Positions 1 to 9,248 of a DNA stretch of 64,000 nt are shown here, in pieces. How positions within the stretch are numbered: the first letter of the stretch is position 1; the number at the start of each line of letters is the position of its first letter. Made by a program: the position numbers and the translations under genes. The DNA is from Sphaerothrix gracilis (GTDB lineage Bacteria > Cyanobacteriota > Cyanobacteriia > Phormidesmidales > Phormidesmidaceae). The DNA is taken from contig NZ_JASATW010000006.1 in the NCBI RefSeq assembly GCF_030405905.1, positions 1-64,000 of the forward strand. The letters run 5' to 3'. A model generated the notes under the pieces. It saw only the letters and a program-made list of their open reading frames with translations, searched no databases and had not been told where the DNA came from.

Positions 1-1470
1 GACACTACCGCCACTATCTTTTAGCTGCTGACGCTCTCGAAATCCATACGACTGTTCTAAGTTAAATGCTTTGTAGTGATAAACAGCTTGCCTGAGCGCT
101 GCTATAGCTGGAGTTGCTGTAACGGAATCTTGCAGGTTTTCTTGTTTGGCTAGCTGAACTGCATTGGTAGCGGCTACTAATGCTTCTAACGATTGATCGT
201 CTAGCAAAAATCCTTTCGAGGCATTTGCTTGGGCCAAAATGGTTTGTTCCTGCGCTGTCAGCCGCAGCGCCTCTGCCTCTCGCCGCCGCACCTCCGCCAC
301 CACCCCAAACGGTACCGCCACAAACAGCACCGTCGCCATCACCGCCAGCGCCGCCCTCGCTCGCTGCAGCCGCTTCATCCAGTTCACCGGCAGGTGTTCC
401 TTCACCCACCCCTCATCAAACACCGCCCGGTAAATCGGGTTGCGCACCTGCAAGGTTCCGGTTGCTGCCTCTCGCCGCACCGCCCCCGACAGCTTCAGGT
501 GCGATTTAATGATTGACTGCTCCTCATCCAGCACCGGCTGACGGCCCCGCCACACCTGCCGGTACACGCTCAGCACCTCGTAAGTGTCTGGAGCGCGCTG
601 CGTCAGCATGTCCCGCACAAACTGCAAATTGTTGTCCTGTCGCTGACTGGTCGCGCTCAAAAACGTGCTTTCCACCAGGCCGTCAATGTCAGATTGGGCC
701 ACCGCCCCGTCAGGCCGCTGCTCCACAAACGTTTGACAAAGCCGCTGCGTCAGATAGGGATGGCCGTGAGTCCAGTCCAGCACCCAGCCCAACACCTGAT
801 CCGCATTTGTCACCGCCAGCCCAGTAGCAAAGGGCAGTGCCTCTTCCAGGCTAAAGTCCGTCAGATCCACCCGCTGCCCCACATTAAAAGGCGTCCGCTG
901 CGGATCGCGGATTAAATCCCCCGGCGTCGCCACCCCAATCAGCACAAAAGAAAGTCTCTTTAGCTCTGGGTTTTGCGCCCGCGCCGTGTAGAAATAGCGA
1001 ATGGCGACAAAAAAGTCGTCCGTGAAGCTGAGGCTCAGCGTCGTGTCGATCTCATCGACAAAAATGACGATCTGCTGCGTCACCTCTGCCAGCAATACCC
1101 CCTGCACAAACCGGGTCAGTCGCTGCGTCACCCCCAAATGCTCGTGCTGCTGCCACCAGCCATAGACATCGGTATCCAGCATTAGCTGGTCTTCGATTTC
1201 CGTCAGCAGCCCCAGATACCAAGACTCAGCCGTGACCTCAGTGCCGATTTTGGTCAAGTCAATAATGACGGTTTGAATGCCCTGCTGCTGCAGCCGTTCC
1301 GCCGTTTGCACCATCAGGCTCGACTTACCCATCTGCCGGGGCGTCAGCACATAGCCAAACTGGCCCTCCTGGCAGAGCTGTAGCAGTTCCTCATCCGCCC
1401 GCCGCGACAAGTAGACGCCGCCGCCCGCCTGAACCGTCCCGCCCGTGGTGAAAAAAGCCAGATCAGCCAT
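1..1470 (-). CDS. AAA-like (STAND-type) ATPase with transmembrane helix, C-terminus beyond window
   Basis: The frame is open from the ATG at 1470 to the window edge: 490 codons with no stop. Residues about 10-360 form an AAA-like ATPase of the cyanobacterial AAA_35 type, with a Walker A at 43-51 (TPRQMGKSS) and a Walker B at 135-141 (IVIFVDE). The TPFNVGQ and GHPYLTQRL motifs of this family follow. A single hydrophobic helix lies at about 374-392. A helical segment (about 395-470) follows that in related proteins links the ATPase to WD40 repeats. I infer that WD40 blades lie beyond the edge; they are not visible here. The start overlaps the last 8 bases of the upstream CHAT-TIR gene, so the two are probably translated together. 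The likely role is a membrane-anchored signalling NTPase acting with that neighbour. Confidence 0.8.
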   Translation of the reverse strand, partial: MADLAFFTTGGTVQAGGGVYLSRRADEELLQLCQEGQFGYVLTPRQMGKSSLMVQTAERLQQQGIQTVIIDLTKIGTEVTAESWYLGLLTEIEDQLMLDTDVYGWWQQHEHLGVTQRLTRFVQGVLLAEVTQQIVIFVDEIDTTLSLSFTDDFFVAIRYFYTARAQNPELKRLSFVLIGVATPGDLIRDPQRTPFNVGQRVDLTDFSLEEALPFATGLAVTNADQVLGWVLDWTHGHPYLTQRLCQTFVEQRPDGAVAQSDIDGLVESTFLSATSQRQDNNLQFVRDMLTQRAPDTYEVLSVYRQVWRGRQPVLDEEQSIIKSHLKLSGAVRREAATGTLQVRNPIYRAVFDEGWVKEHLPVNWMKRLQRARAALAVMATVLFVAVPFGVVAEVRRREAEALRLTAQEQTILAQANASKGFLLDDQSLEALVAATNAVQLAKQENLQDSVTATPAIAALRQAVYHYKAFNLEQSYGFRERQQLKDSGGSV

Positions 1471-3604
1471 TGAGGTGCTCCCCAAAATAATCCGCATAGA
1501 GCTGACAGCGGGGGCTTACCGTATGGCCCTCCCGGCAGACTAGCCCCGCCCCGTGTAGCCGAAAGAAAATACGTTCATCCGGGCAAGTCCGTCGCCGCAG
1601 CACCTGCAAAAAGCCTTCCACCAGCGCCTGCTTGCCGTAAATGCGAAACAGATGATAACGCAAATGATCGCCAAACGGGCCGCGCTCATCCGTAGCGCTA
1701 GCAAACAGTTCGGCTGCCGTTAGACGACCACTGGCGACCAGGTACAAAGCGCGTCTCACTAAGTAGGGATGCCCGTTTACCAGAGCCATAAGCTGCACCT
1801 CTTCGCGCAGATTTAAGGGCGTGCCATGTAGCATATTGAGGCCACGCACCTGCTCCGGGGTAAAGTCATCCAGCCGCAGCACCTGCCCCACATTAAACGG
1901 CGACTGATTGAGATCGTCAATCAGTTGATAAGGCTCAGTTGAGGTCACCAGGGCTAGATCGAGCTGTTTCCAAATGGGGTTAGTGGCTCGGTTGTTGTGC
2001 CAGCTCCGCAACATGCTGAAAAAGTCATTGCGAAACGGCGTATCAAAAATACGCTCTACCTCGTCCATCGCCAGCACCAGCGGCTGGCCCACCCCCTTCA
2101 ACAGATGCTTGCCGACGTAGCGCGTGCAGCGCTGATTGTTGCTGACAGGACGCTGCCAATACTCGGCCACATGATCATCAAGATCTAGCTCATCGGTGAG
2201 ACAGGTGCAAAATTGCTGGTAGAAGTCATCGGCATTTTGCAGCGCCACGCGGTCAAAAAGCTGAAAATCTAGAAAAACAACTTGTTTACCCACCTCTCGG
2301 GCCGCCGCGATCGCCCGAATCAGCAGCGAACTTTTACCCATCTGCCGGGGGCCTTTAATCGTCACCGTCACCCCCTGCCGCCGGATAGTTTCCAGCGCCA
2401 CGGCATCGGCAGGACGCTCCACATAAAATCTGGACTCTGGATCCATCGTGCCTTCCGGCAGCTCCAGCGGCTTGGCCGTTGCGGCTTGGGGCTGGGCCGA
2501 AGGCGAAGGTCGCGGAATGGGTTCAGTCGGAGTGAGCTGGAGTACCTGCGTTTTGGCCGCTAAGTTATCTAAGGGCAGAGAGCCGCCCGCGATCGCCTGC
2601 TGCAGCTCAGCCACCAGCCGGGGCGTATCAGTCGCTTGCTCCCATATCGCCCAGTTAATCGGATCAAGATACACGCTCAGGGGATACTGAAACGGTTCTC
2701 GATAGGCTAGGCGCACAGGCAAGAGCTGGGGCTTGCCCTGCCGCTCACGGGCGACCTCATGGGCAAGGCTCACCTCTTGCAAAACCATCTCACTCTGGAC
2801 GGACTGCTCAGAGAGCAAGACGATTAGGGCATCAGCCTGACGAATTTCTGTTTCAATGCGCTCGGCCCAGCGCGTCCCCACCAGCATTGTCTGATCAATA
2901 AACACCGAATGCTGTAGTTCTAGCGCTTCAAAGAGAGCCATTGCTACCGATTCATCCGGCATTACGTTGCGTTTGTAGCTGATGAATAAGCGCTGTGGCG
3001 GCGTTGGTGGCGGCGGGTCAGCGATCACGACTGTCTGTGCATTCAAGACGGGTACCGACGTTTCGGGGATGCCTTCTAAATCAATCGCACTCAGACCAAA
3101 TTCAAAGGCATCTGTGTAGCTGCGCTCATAGCCCAGCGCATCATAAAACCCAATAGCAAACTTGCGGGCCGCCACGTCGCCGATCGCCTGCCGCATTCCC
3201 ACCACGTAGTCAACATGCTCGGCGATCGCTTCAGCCTGCACCACCGAGTAACAGGCATTTAGCACCACACACTTAACGCTGGGACAGAGCTTAAACAAGC
3301 GCGCTAAAGCCTCAGCGCTGACTAGCTTGGCCTCACCATTCCGGTCTTCAAGCGCTAACCCATTCTCACCTACCCCATGCCCAGAAAAGTGCACGATCTG
3401 AGGTTCATGTTCCAGCAGCGATCGCCGCAGATCATCCGTTCGCACCGCCCACTGCGCAATTAGCTGAAACTGATCGCGTCCCCTCGAGAGCTTTAAGCCT
3501 TCCTGAATGTCCCGCACCTCTTCATCAAGGCGCCGTTGTTCTGTATCAAGCGGGTTAGCCGCCAGGATCAGAATTTTACGGACAGCAGCCTTGTTTGCAG
3601 ACAT
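1463..3604 (-). CDS. CHAT-TIR-AAA fusion protein, candidate conflict/cell-death effector
   Basis: This 713-residue protein has three recognisable parts. Residues about 10-190 are a CHAT (caspase-like) domain with the dyad His76 (HFSGHG) and Cys118 (VLNACYS). Residues 205-320 are a TIR domain opening with RLFISYKR, with Glu277 in the SEMVLQEV motif at the place of the NADase glutamate. A Pro/Ala-rich linker (355-385) leads to an AAA_35-type ATPase with Walker A GPRQMGKSS (418-426) and Walker B LVLAMDEVE (509-517). All key residues are present, so it looks functional. CHAT and TIR domains are known effector or signalling domains in prokaryotic immunity and programmed death, and STAND ATPases act as sensors or switches. 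The gene starts 64 bases after an ABC ATPase gene and overlaps the next AAA-like gene by 8 bases. Biological role is inference. Confidence 0.88.
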   Translation of the reverse strand: MSANKAAVRKILILAANPLDTEQRRLDEEVRDIQEGLKLSRGRDQFQLIAQWAVRTDDLRRSLLEHEPQIVHFSGHGVGENGLALEDRNGEAKLVSAEALARLFKLCPSVKCVVLNACYSVVQAEAIAEHVDYVVGMRQAIGDVAARKFAIGFYDALGYERSYTDAFEFGLSAIDLEGIPETSVPVLNAQTVVIADPPPPTPPQRLFISYKRNVMPDESVAMALFEALELQHSVFIDQTMLVGTRWAERIETEIRQADALIVLLSEQSVQSEMVLQEVSLAHEVARERQGKPQLLPVRLAYREPFQYPLSVYLDPINWAIWEQATDTPRLVAELQQAIAGGSLPLDNLAAKTQVLQLTPTEPIPRPSPSAQPQAATAKPLELPEGTMDPESRFYVERPADAVALETIRRQGVTVTIKGPRQMGKSSLLIRAIAAAREVGKQVVFLDFQLFDRVALQNADDFYQQFCTCLTDELDLDDHVAEYWQRPVSNNQRCTRYVGKHLLKGVGQPLVLAMDEVERIFDTPFRNDFFSMLRSWHNNRATNPIWKQLDLALVTSTEPYQLIDDLNQSPFNVGQVLRLDDFTPEQVRGLNMLHGTPLNLREEVQLMALVNGHPYLVRRALYLVASGRLTAAELFASATDERGPFGDHLRYHLFRIYGKQALVEGFLQVLRRRTCPDERIFFRLHGAGLVCREGHTVSPRCQLYADYFGEHLNG

Positions 3605-3668
3605 GGGTCAATTGGTAGTGAGTTAGCCCATATTCATCATATCCAGTGAATCTGTTCTGATTTCAGGC

Positions 3669-4745
3669 TCAAGTCGACTCAATCCGCTCCTCCGTCTTGG
3701 CATGGAACCAATGAATCCGATCGCTCGGCAGCGCCAGCGTAATGTCCTCATTGTTCCAGTGAGCATCAGACGGCAGCAGCGCCCGCAGCGCCCTATCCGG
3801 CTCACCGTCCACGTGAATGCTGAGCAAATAGCTCATGCCCAAATTCTCCACCAAAAAGACCTTGCCGTGTGCCTTCGTCACGTCTTCCTCTGGCTGGGCC
3901 AAGCGCACATGCTCCGGGCGAATGCCTAGAATAATTGCCTGGGGCGATCGCGCCGCTTTGGGCAGCGGTATTTTGAACTCTCCCAGAACAGCATGATTGG
4001 CCTGACAGGGCAGCGACATCAGGTTCATCTGAGGACTACCAATAAAGCCCGCCACAAACCGATTGGCGGGGTTGGTATAGATCACCTCTGGGGTATCGAG
4101 CTGCTGCAACAGCCCCTTATTCAACACCGCCACCTTAGACGACAGCGTCATCGCCTCAGTTTGGTCGTGGGTAACATAGACCACCGGCGACTTCTGCTTT
4201 TGAAAAATTTGCTTCAGATCTGCCCGCACCTGCTCTCGCAGCAGCGCGTCTAGGTTACTCAGCGGCTCATCTAGCAAGAATATATCTGGCTCCCGCACCA
4301 GCGCCCGCCCCAGCGCTACCCGCTGCCGCTGACCGCCAGAGAGCTTGGCCGGCTTGCGATCGAGCAGCTCATCAAGTCCCAACACTTGGGAGGCTTCCTG
4401 AATGCGGGTCTGAATTTCACCAGATGAGAGATTGCGCAGCTTCAGCCCAGACGCCATATTGTCATGCACCGTCATGTGGGGATAGAGGGCATAGCTTTGA
4501 AAGACCATTGCAATATTGCGATCGCCCGGCGCTAGGGAAGTCACATTGCGATCGCCAATAAACACCTTGCCGCTGGTAGGCTGCTCCAGCCCGGCAATCA
4601 GCCGCAAAATCGTAGACTTACCACAGCCCGATGGCCCCACCAGCGTCAAAAACTCTTCATTTTCCACCTGTAAATCCAGATCTTTTACAGGCACAATCTG
4701 ACGGCTATAGGCTTTTCTCAGGTTTTTAACTTTGAGCTTTGACAT
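3669..4745 (-). CDS. Sugar/osmolyte ABC transporter ATP-binding protein (CUT1, MalK/UgpC type)
   Basis: The 358-residue ATPase energises the importer encoded just upstream. Visible motifs are Walker A GPSGCGKST (37-45), Q-loop VFQSYALYP, signature LSGGQRQR (135-142), Walker B IFLLDE (155-160) and H-loop His193. The last 120 residues form the TOBE/MOBE regulatory domain of the MalK group, containing IRPEHVRLA. It is the last gene of a four-gene minus-strand set: binding protein, two permeases, ATPase. In cyanobacteria such sets import compatible solutes (glucosylglycerol, trehalose, sucrose) or maltose. The sequence alone does not identify the substrate. Confidence 0.9.
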   Translation of the reverse strand: MSKLKVKNLRKAYSRQIVPVKDLDLQVENEEFLTLVGPSGCGKSTILRLIAGLEQPTSGKVFIGDRNVTSLAPGDRNIAMVFQSYALYPHMTVHDNMASGLKLRNLSSGEIQTRIQEASQVLGLDELLDRKPAKLSGGQRQRVALGRALVREPDIFLLDEPLSNLDALLREQVRADLKQIFQKQKSPVVYVTHDQTEAMTLSSKVAVLNKGLLQQLDTPEVIYTNPANRFVAGFIGSPQMNLMSLPCQANHAVLGEFKIPLPKAARSPQAIILGIRPEHVRLAQPEEDVTKAHGKVFLVENLGMSYLLSIHVDGEPDRALRALLPSDAHWNNEDITLALPSDRIHWFHAKTEERIEST

Positions 4746-4790
4746 GGCTTACGAATTTTTGAATTGCAAAATTTTGAGTTCGAGGCTGAA

Positions 4791-5681
4791 TTATCCCTTC
4801 ACCGATCCGGCAGTCAAGCCCTGCACAATCTTGCGCTGGAAAAACAGCACCAGCACAATTAGGGGCAGCGTTCCGATAATGGTAGCCGCCGCCAAAGGGC
4901 CATAGGGCACCTCAAAGGAGGTCGTACCGCCTAGCTGAGCCGCCGCCACCGGAATCGTCTTCATGCTCTCGCGGGTGATGAAGGTGAGGGCAAAGATGTA
5001 TTCGTTCCAGGCAAAGATGAAAGCCAGGATGCCCGTAGTCACCAACGCAGGCAGCGTCATCGGTAGCACAATCTGCCACAGCATTCGCACCGTATTGTAG
5101 CCGTCCACTTTGGCCGAATCTTCCAGGTCTTTGGGCAGCTGTTGGAAAAAGCTGCGCATCACCAAAATTGTCAGCGGCAGATTGATCGCCGTATAGGGAA
5201 TGATCAGCGCCAGATAGTTGTTTGCCAATCCGGCCAGGCGAATCACCTCTAGCAGTCCCAAAAACAGCAGAATATAGGGAAACAGCGTAATCACCAGCAC
5301 CACGGCTAAAATAATACGCTCCCCCGGAATTCGGAGCCGCGCTAGAGCATAGGCTGCCGGAGAGCCAATCGCCAAGCACAGCACCGTAGAGACAATCGAC
5401 ACCAAAGCGCTGTTGAAAATATAGATATAGAAGCGATTGCGCCGAAAAAGATCAACGTAGTGATCCCAGGTGAGCTGGTCAAAGCTGGGAAAATAAACAA
5501 CCGAATCCGCCGTGATCGCCGCCGTCGTTTTAATTGAAGTGAGCAGTTCCCAGAGGACTGGCCCCAGGCTGAACAAAACGACAAAGATAATGGCAACCCA
5601 CTGGAGAATTTTCATCCAGGCAATTCCCTGACTGGGAGCTTTGGCTGACTGAGGGGTTTGCGGTTCTTGAACGGTGGTCAT
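4791..5681 (-). CDS. Carbohydrate ABC transporter permease (MalG type)
   Basis: This 296-residue inner-membrane permease has about six hydrophobic helices. The EAA loop that docks on the ATPase is at EDSAKVDGYNTVRMLWQIV, with the conserved glycine and a following LPMTLPALVT. A short polar N-terminus precedes the first helix. Its ATG overlaps the stop of the preceding permease gene by 4 bases, which indicates translational coupling. It pairs with the MalF-type subunit to form the channel. Confidence 0.9.
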   Translation of the reverse strand: MTTVQEPQTPQSAKAPSQGIAWMKILQWVAIIFVVLFSLGPVLWELLTSIKTTAAITADSVVYFPSFDQLTWDHYVDLFRRNRFYIYIFNSALVSIVSTVLCLAIGSPAAYALARLRIPGERIILAVVLVITLFPYILLFLGLLEVIRLAGLANNYLALIIPYTAINLPLTILVMRSFFQQLPKDLEDSAKVDGYNTVRMLWQIVLPMTLPALVTTGILAFIFAWNEYIFALTFITRESMKTIPVAAAQLGGTTSFEVPYGPLAAATIIGTLPLIVLVLFFQRKIVQGLTAGSVKG

Positions 5682-6589
5682 GAGCTTTCAGTTCCTGTGT
5701 TGCTGCGTAGCCGCGAGATGTAGAGTCCAGCCAGACCGACAACGGCAATCAAAATCAAAAAGGTGATCACCACCAGCGCCGCGCCGTAGCCAAAGTCCAG
5801 GTAGCGCATGACGGTGGCATAGATATAGAGGGAAACCATCTCAGTGGCACCGCCGGGGCCGCCCTCGGTCATCACCTGAATCAGGTCGAAAATGCCGAAG
5901 GCTTGGGCAAAGCGAAACAGCATGGCAATTAGAATCTGCGGCATCAGCAGCGGCAGCGTAATCTGCCGGAAGCTCTGCCAGGGGCTAGCGCCATCAATGG
6001 CATGGGCTTCGTACAGGTCTTCTGAAATTGACTGCAATCCGGCCAGCAGCAAAATCGCAATAAACGAGGTGGTTTTCCAAACATCTGCCGCAATCACGGA
6101 CACCATTGCCCAGGTGGGATTCCCTAGCCAGTTGACTGGCTCATCAATGATGTGAAACCAGTTCAGCAGCATGTCGTTCCAGACACCATACTGGTCGTTA
6201 AAAATCCAGCGCCAAGCCAGGGCAATCAACGCTGTCGGTAAGGCCCAGGGCAAAATGGCGATCGTCCGCACGGCGCCACGTCCGCGAAAAGCCTGGTTTA
6301 GCGCCAGGGCCACACACATACCCAAAATTAGCTCGGTGACGAGGGAAACGCTGGTAAAAATCGCCGTATGCCAGATACTGCCCCAGAAGCGGCCATCGAG
6401 GGCCATGCGCACATAGTTGTCAAAGCCAATGAAGACCGTGTCTAGCTCAGTGCTAAGGTTCTGAGCATAGAGGCTGAGCACAAAGGCGCGGAGGATGGGA
6501 TAGGCATAGACCAGCAGCAGCAGCAATATGGCTGGCAGAGCCAGCAGCCAGCCTGTGCGCACTTCTCTGGCGCGAAGCTTTCCTTGCAT
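5678..6589 (-). CDS. Carbohydrate ABC transporter permease (MalF/UgpA type)
   Basis: A 303-residue membrane protein with about six helices and the EAA loop YEAHAIDGASPWQSFRQITL. It forms the translocation pore with the MalG-type subunit. It lacks the large periplasmic insertion of enteric MalF, as is usual for the UgpA/LacF group. It starts 9 bases after the binding-protein gene and ends overlapping the next permease gene, so the cluster is a tight operon. Confidence 0.9.
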   Translation of the reverse strand: MQGKLRAREVRTGWLLALPAILLLLLVYAYPILRAFVLSLYAQNLSTELDTVFIGFDNYVRMALDGRFWGSIWHTAIFTSVSLVTELILGMCVALALNQAFRGRGAVRTIAILPWALPTALIALAWRWIFNDQYGVWNDMLLNWFHIIDEPVNWLGNPTWAMVSVIAADVWKTTSFIAILLLAGLQSISEDLYEAHAIDGASPWQSFRQITLPLLMPQILIAMLFRFAQAFGIFDLIQVMTEGGPGGATEMVSLYIYATVMRYLDFGYGAALVVITFLILIAVVGLAGLYISRLRSNTGTESS

Positions 6590-6598
6590 GAAGATCTC

Positions 6599-7936
6599 CT
6601 ATGACTGCTCAGTTACGTCTCGACCCAGCACCCGGCGCGTCTCGCCGGCGGCGGCGTTCATGGCGTCTTCAGCACTCATCTGGTCGGTGAGGGCGGCGCT
6701 GAGGTAGCGCTGCAAAATATCAGAAATTTGAGCGTATTGACCGACCGGCGGGCGCGGCACCGTATTGTTTGCCACCTCCAAAAGCTCCTGGTAGTGATCG
6801 TATTTAGCCAGGATTTCAGGCTCGGTAAACAGGTCGCGGCGACTGGGCACGTAGGAGTATTCCAGCGCAAACTCTTTCTGGGACTCGCGGCTGGTCAAAA
6901 ATTCGACCACTCGCCAGGCTTCATCCGGATGGGCCGCCGTCTTAGAAATGGCAAAGCCCCAGCCGCCTAAACAAGCCGCCGCGTTTTCATCGGGGGCATG
7001 AACCATCGGCTTCAGGCCAACCTTACCCTGCACAGTCGCTTCCGCCCGATTGACCTGGGCCCAGGCATAGGGCCAGTTGCGCATAAAGGCGGCATTGCCG
7101 TTCTCAAACAGGCGCAGGGCGTCTTCTTCGATGTAGTTGGTGACGCCGGCAGGGGTGATGTCTTGGGCAATGAGTTCTCGCAAAAACTCAACCGCCTGAT
7201 AGCCCGCTGGGGTATCTAGCCCTACTTCCAAGGTGTCAGGGTTGACCCAAAAGCCGCCATACCCTGCAATCACTTCCACAAAAACGGTTGCGAGTCCCTC
7301 ATACTGTTTGCCCTGCCAGGAAAAGCCCCAAGGAACAAGACCTTGCTCCTGTAAAGTTTGGGAAGCCTGCTGCAGTTCGGCAAAAGTTTCGGGTGGCTCT
7401 AGGCCCGCCTGCTGCAGCAGGTCGGTGCGGTAATAGAGCATCCCCATGTCAGAGCGGAAGGGCATCCGGTAAAAACCGCCGCGATAGCGCCCTGCCCGGA
7501 CGTCAGCATCTAGAAAGGCAGAGAGGTCTTCCTCACTGACGCGATCGCTCAAATCCATTAGCCATCCCGCCGCCGCAAACTTGGGAATCCAAACCACGTC
7601 GGCGTAGACAATGTCATAGGGAGAATCACCTAGCAGAAAGGAGGTGGTGTAGAGGTTTTCCACCGCGTCAGTCGCATTCGGCCCTCGAATCATATCCAGG
7701 TCGATATCGGGGTTCTGAGCCTCAAACTCCTGCTCCAAAATTTCTAGCTGATCGACTTCTAGCGATCGCACCAAGAAAGAGACTTGCACCCTTTCCTGGG
7801 TGAAGGCATTGAGGCTAGAGAAGAGAATGCCCCCGCAGGCAATCAGCGCGATCGCCAGCCAGCCCAAGCGCGATCGCCGCCAGCGGGGCGAAAACTTTCC
7901 GGCTCTAAAGACTCTTAGCAGCGTTTCCCAAATCAT
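6599..7936 (-). CDS. Extracellular solute-binding protein, family 1 (sugar/osmolyte)
   Basis: A 445-residue binding protein, the first gene of the ABC importer operon. A basic N-terminus is followed by a hydrophobic segment (24-45). This contains LIAC with Cys34, a plausible lipobox, although hydrophobicity continues past the cysteine and an uncleaved anchor is also possible. The mature part has family-1 hallmarks: FEAQNPDIDLD near the N-terminus, YDIVYADVVWIPKFAAAGW, MPFRSDMGMLYYRTDLL and the C-terminal WRVVEFLTSRESQKEFA. It captures the substrate on the periplasmic side. Trehalose/maltose or glucosylglycerol are the most likely ligands by analogy; this is not shown by sequence. Confidence 0.88.
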   Translation of the reverse strand: MIWETLLRVFRAGKFSPRWRRSRLGWLAIALIACGGILFSSLNAFTQERVQVSFLVRSLEVDQLEILEQEFEAQNPDIDLDMIRGPNATDAVENLYTTSFLLGDSPYDIVYADVVWIPKFAAAGWLMDLSDRVSEEDLSAFLDADVRAGRYRGGFYRMPFRSDMGMLYYRTDLLQQAGLEPPETFAELQQASQTLQEQGLVPWGFSWQGKQYEGLATVFVEVIAGYGGFWVNPDTLEVGLDTPAGYQAVEFLRELIAQDITPAGVTNYIEEDALRLFENGNAAFMRNWPYAWAQVNRAEATVQGKVGLKPMVHAPDENAAACLGGWGFAISKTAAHPDEAWRVVEFLTSRESQKEFALEYSYVPSRRDLFTEPEILAKYDHYQELLEVANNTVPRPPVGQYAQISDILQRYLSAALTDQMSAEDAMNAAAGETRRVLGRDVTEQS

Positions 7937-8090
7937 GATTTCTGTACTTAAAAGCAGGCCGACAAACGGCTATGACCCGAAGCTAGCGTTCAGGTACGGA
8001 ATTCACTCTATTGTAAAGAGGGATATCTTTACTAAACGAATAAGGCTATATAGGTTTGCATCTGTTAAGAAACCGAAACCTTACTCAAAG

Positions 8091-8525
8091 CTAAGCCTGA
8101 GACTGAGCCATAAAATCTAGCAAAATCTGCTGATGAGGCTGGCCCAGGGGCCGATCTTCCCTCAGCTTGGGCGCATAGCGATAGCCCCGCCGGATATCGG
8201 CAACCGAGCACAGCCCCAGGTCTTGACCTTCATTCAGAGTGAGGCGCTCAACCGGAACGGTGAGCGGGCCGTGATAAATATTGCGAATGACGTGGCTGTA
8301 AACGCGGCGATCGAAAAACTTGAGATCTGAGGCCGTATAGCCGATTTCCTCTTGTAGCTCTCGTACTACAGCCGTATCTGCTGACTCTCCTGGATCAATA
8401 TGTCCGCCAAAAAAGCTCCAGTGCCCTGGATAAACAATGGTAGGCAGATCGTCTCTTAGCTGCATTAGAAACTGATCGTCCCGGTACAAAATAGCGATCG
8501 CAACTTCGACCGGCGCGTTAGGCAT
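8091..8525 (-). CDS. NUDIX hydrolase
   Basis: A 144-residue protein with a complete Nudix box, from GHIDPGES through RELQEEIG, containing the catalytic REXXEE glutamates. NUDIX enzymes cleave nucleoside diphosphates linked to another group. The substrate cannot be told from the sequence. The preceding FFGG and short length match house-cleaning members. It stands alone on the minus strand between the ABC operon and a lipoprotein gene. Confidence 0.88.
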   Translation of the reverse strand: MPNAPVEVAIAILYRDDQFLMQLRDDLPTIVYPGHWSFFGGHIDPGESADTAVVRELQEEIGYTASDLKFFDRRVYSHVIRNIYHGPLTVPVERLTLNEGQDLGLCSVADIRRGYRYAPKLREDRPLGQPHQQILLDFMAQSQA

Positions 8526-8613
8526 GGGTAGACCCGGAATTGTTAATTTCTTTCACCCGCTAATATAGCGGTTGCCACAGCAGCATAGGTAGTTTCTAAC
8601 CGAGGTCATCAGC

Positions 8614-8644
8614 AGGCGGCAGGCATGGCCCGCCCTACCTGCCG
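8614..8644. repeat. REP-like palindromic repeat
   Basis: The stretch contains GGCATGGCCCGCCCTACCTGCC, an imperfect palindrome of the same type as the GGCGGGCAATGCCCGCC elements at 29752-29771 and 31116-31137. It lies between the NUDIX and lipoprotein genes. It is probably a dispersed intergenic repeat. Confidence 0.4.
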
Positions 8645-8666
8645 AAGCGGCTCCCGGTTTAGCAGC

Positions 8667-9149
8667 TTATTTTTTGGTGGTGAGGTTGATAGTGGTGATG
8701 TCTTCCCCCGCCGCGATCGCCAGTGCTAGGCCGCGCTCCCCCTTCTGGGCTCCAAAGAAGCCACCCTCGGCAGTTTTCGTAGTGACGCTGATTTCCCAGC
8801 CGTCTGCCGCTAGTTCCTGCTCATAGAAGGTCATCACTTCCGCTGGCGTTGCCTTCACTTCTAGCCCCACCAGACTGCCCTGCGGCGCATTGGCAACCGT
8901 AGTAATGAGGGCATCGGGATAGAGCGGGATGTCTTCAGGAAAATCTTCTGGCAGTTCCACGCCGGTAGCGTCACTGGAATACTGCACCTCCCCTTCTGCT
9001 GACTGAATATTCACTTCGGTCGTGTCTCCCTTCTGGGAGACAGTAGCCTCATTGCCTTCACTATCGCTAAAGGTGCGGGACTGGCCGCAGCCCATCATCA
9101 GGGCGATCGCCGGCACTAAGACTAACCCAGCTAGCTGTTTCATCTGCAA
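8667..9149 (-). CDS. Small predicted lipoprotein of unknown function
   Basis: A 160-residue protein. The N-terminus has a signal sequence ending in MMGC, so Cys21 is the likely lipidation site. The mature part contains a short beta-rich segment followed by PEDFPEDIPLYPDA, a motif seen in cyanobacterial lipoproteins. A C-terminal alpha/beta part (VMTFYEQELAADGWEISV) resembles small folds that bind near the membrane. No enzymatic motif is seen. The function is unknown. Confidence 0.75.
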   Translation of the reverse strand: MQMKQLAGLVLVPAIALMMGCGQSRTFSDSEGNEATVSQKGDTTEVNIQSAEGEVQYSSDATGVELPEDFPEDIPLYPDALITTVANAPQGSLVGLEVKATPAEVMTFYEQELAADGWEISVTTKTAEGGFFGAQKGERGLALAIAAGEDITTINLTTKK

Positions 9150-9248
9150 ACTCTCTGATTCACCACAGGCACAATCTTTCAGTTAAGACTGACGCCCTAC
9201 TACTCACTCAGGTTGCCACGGCCACTTTCCGCACGTTTGCCAGATTTA

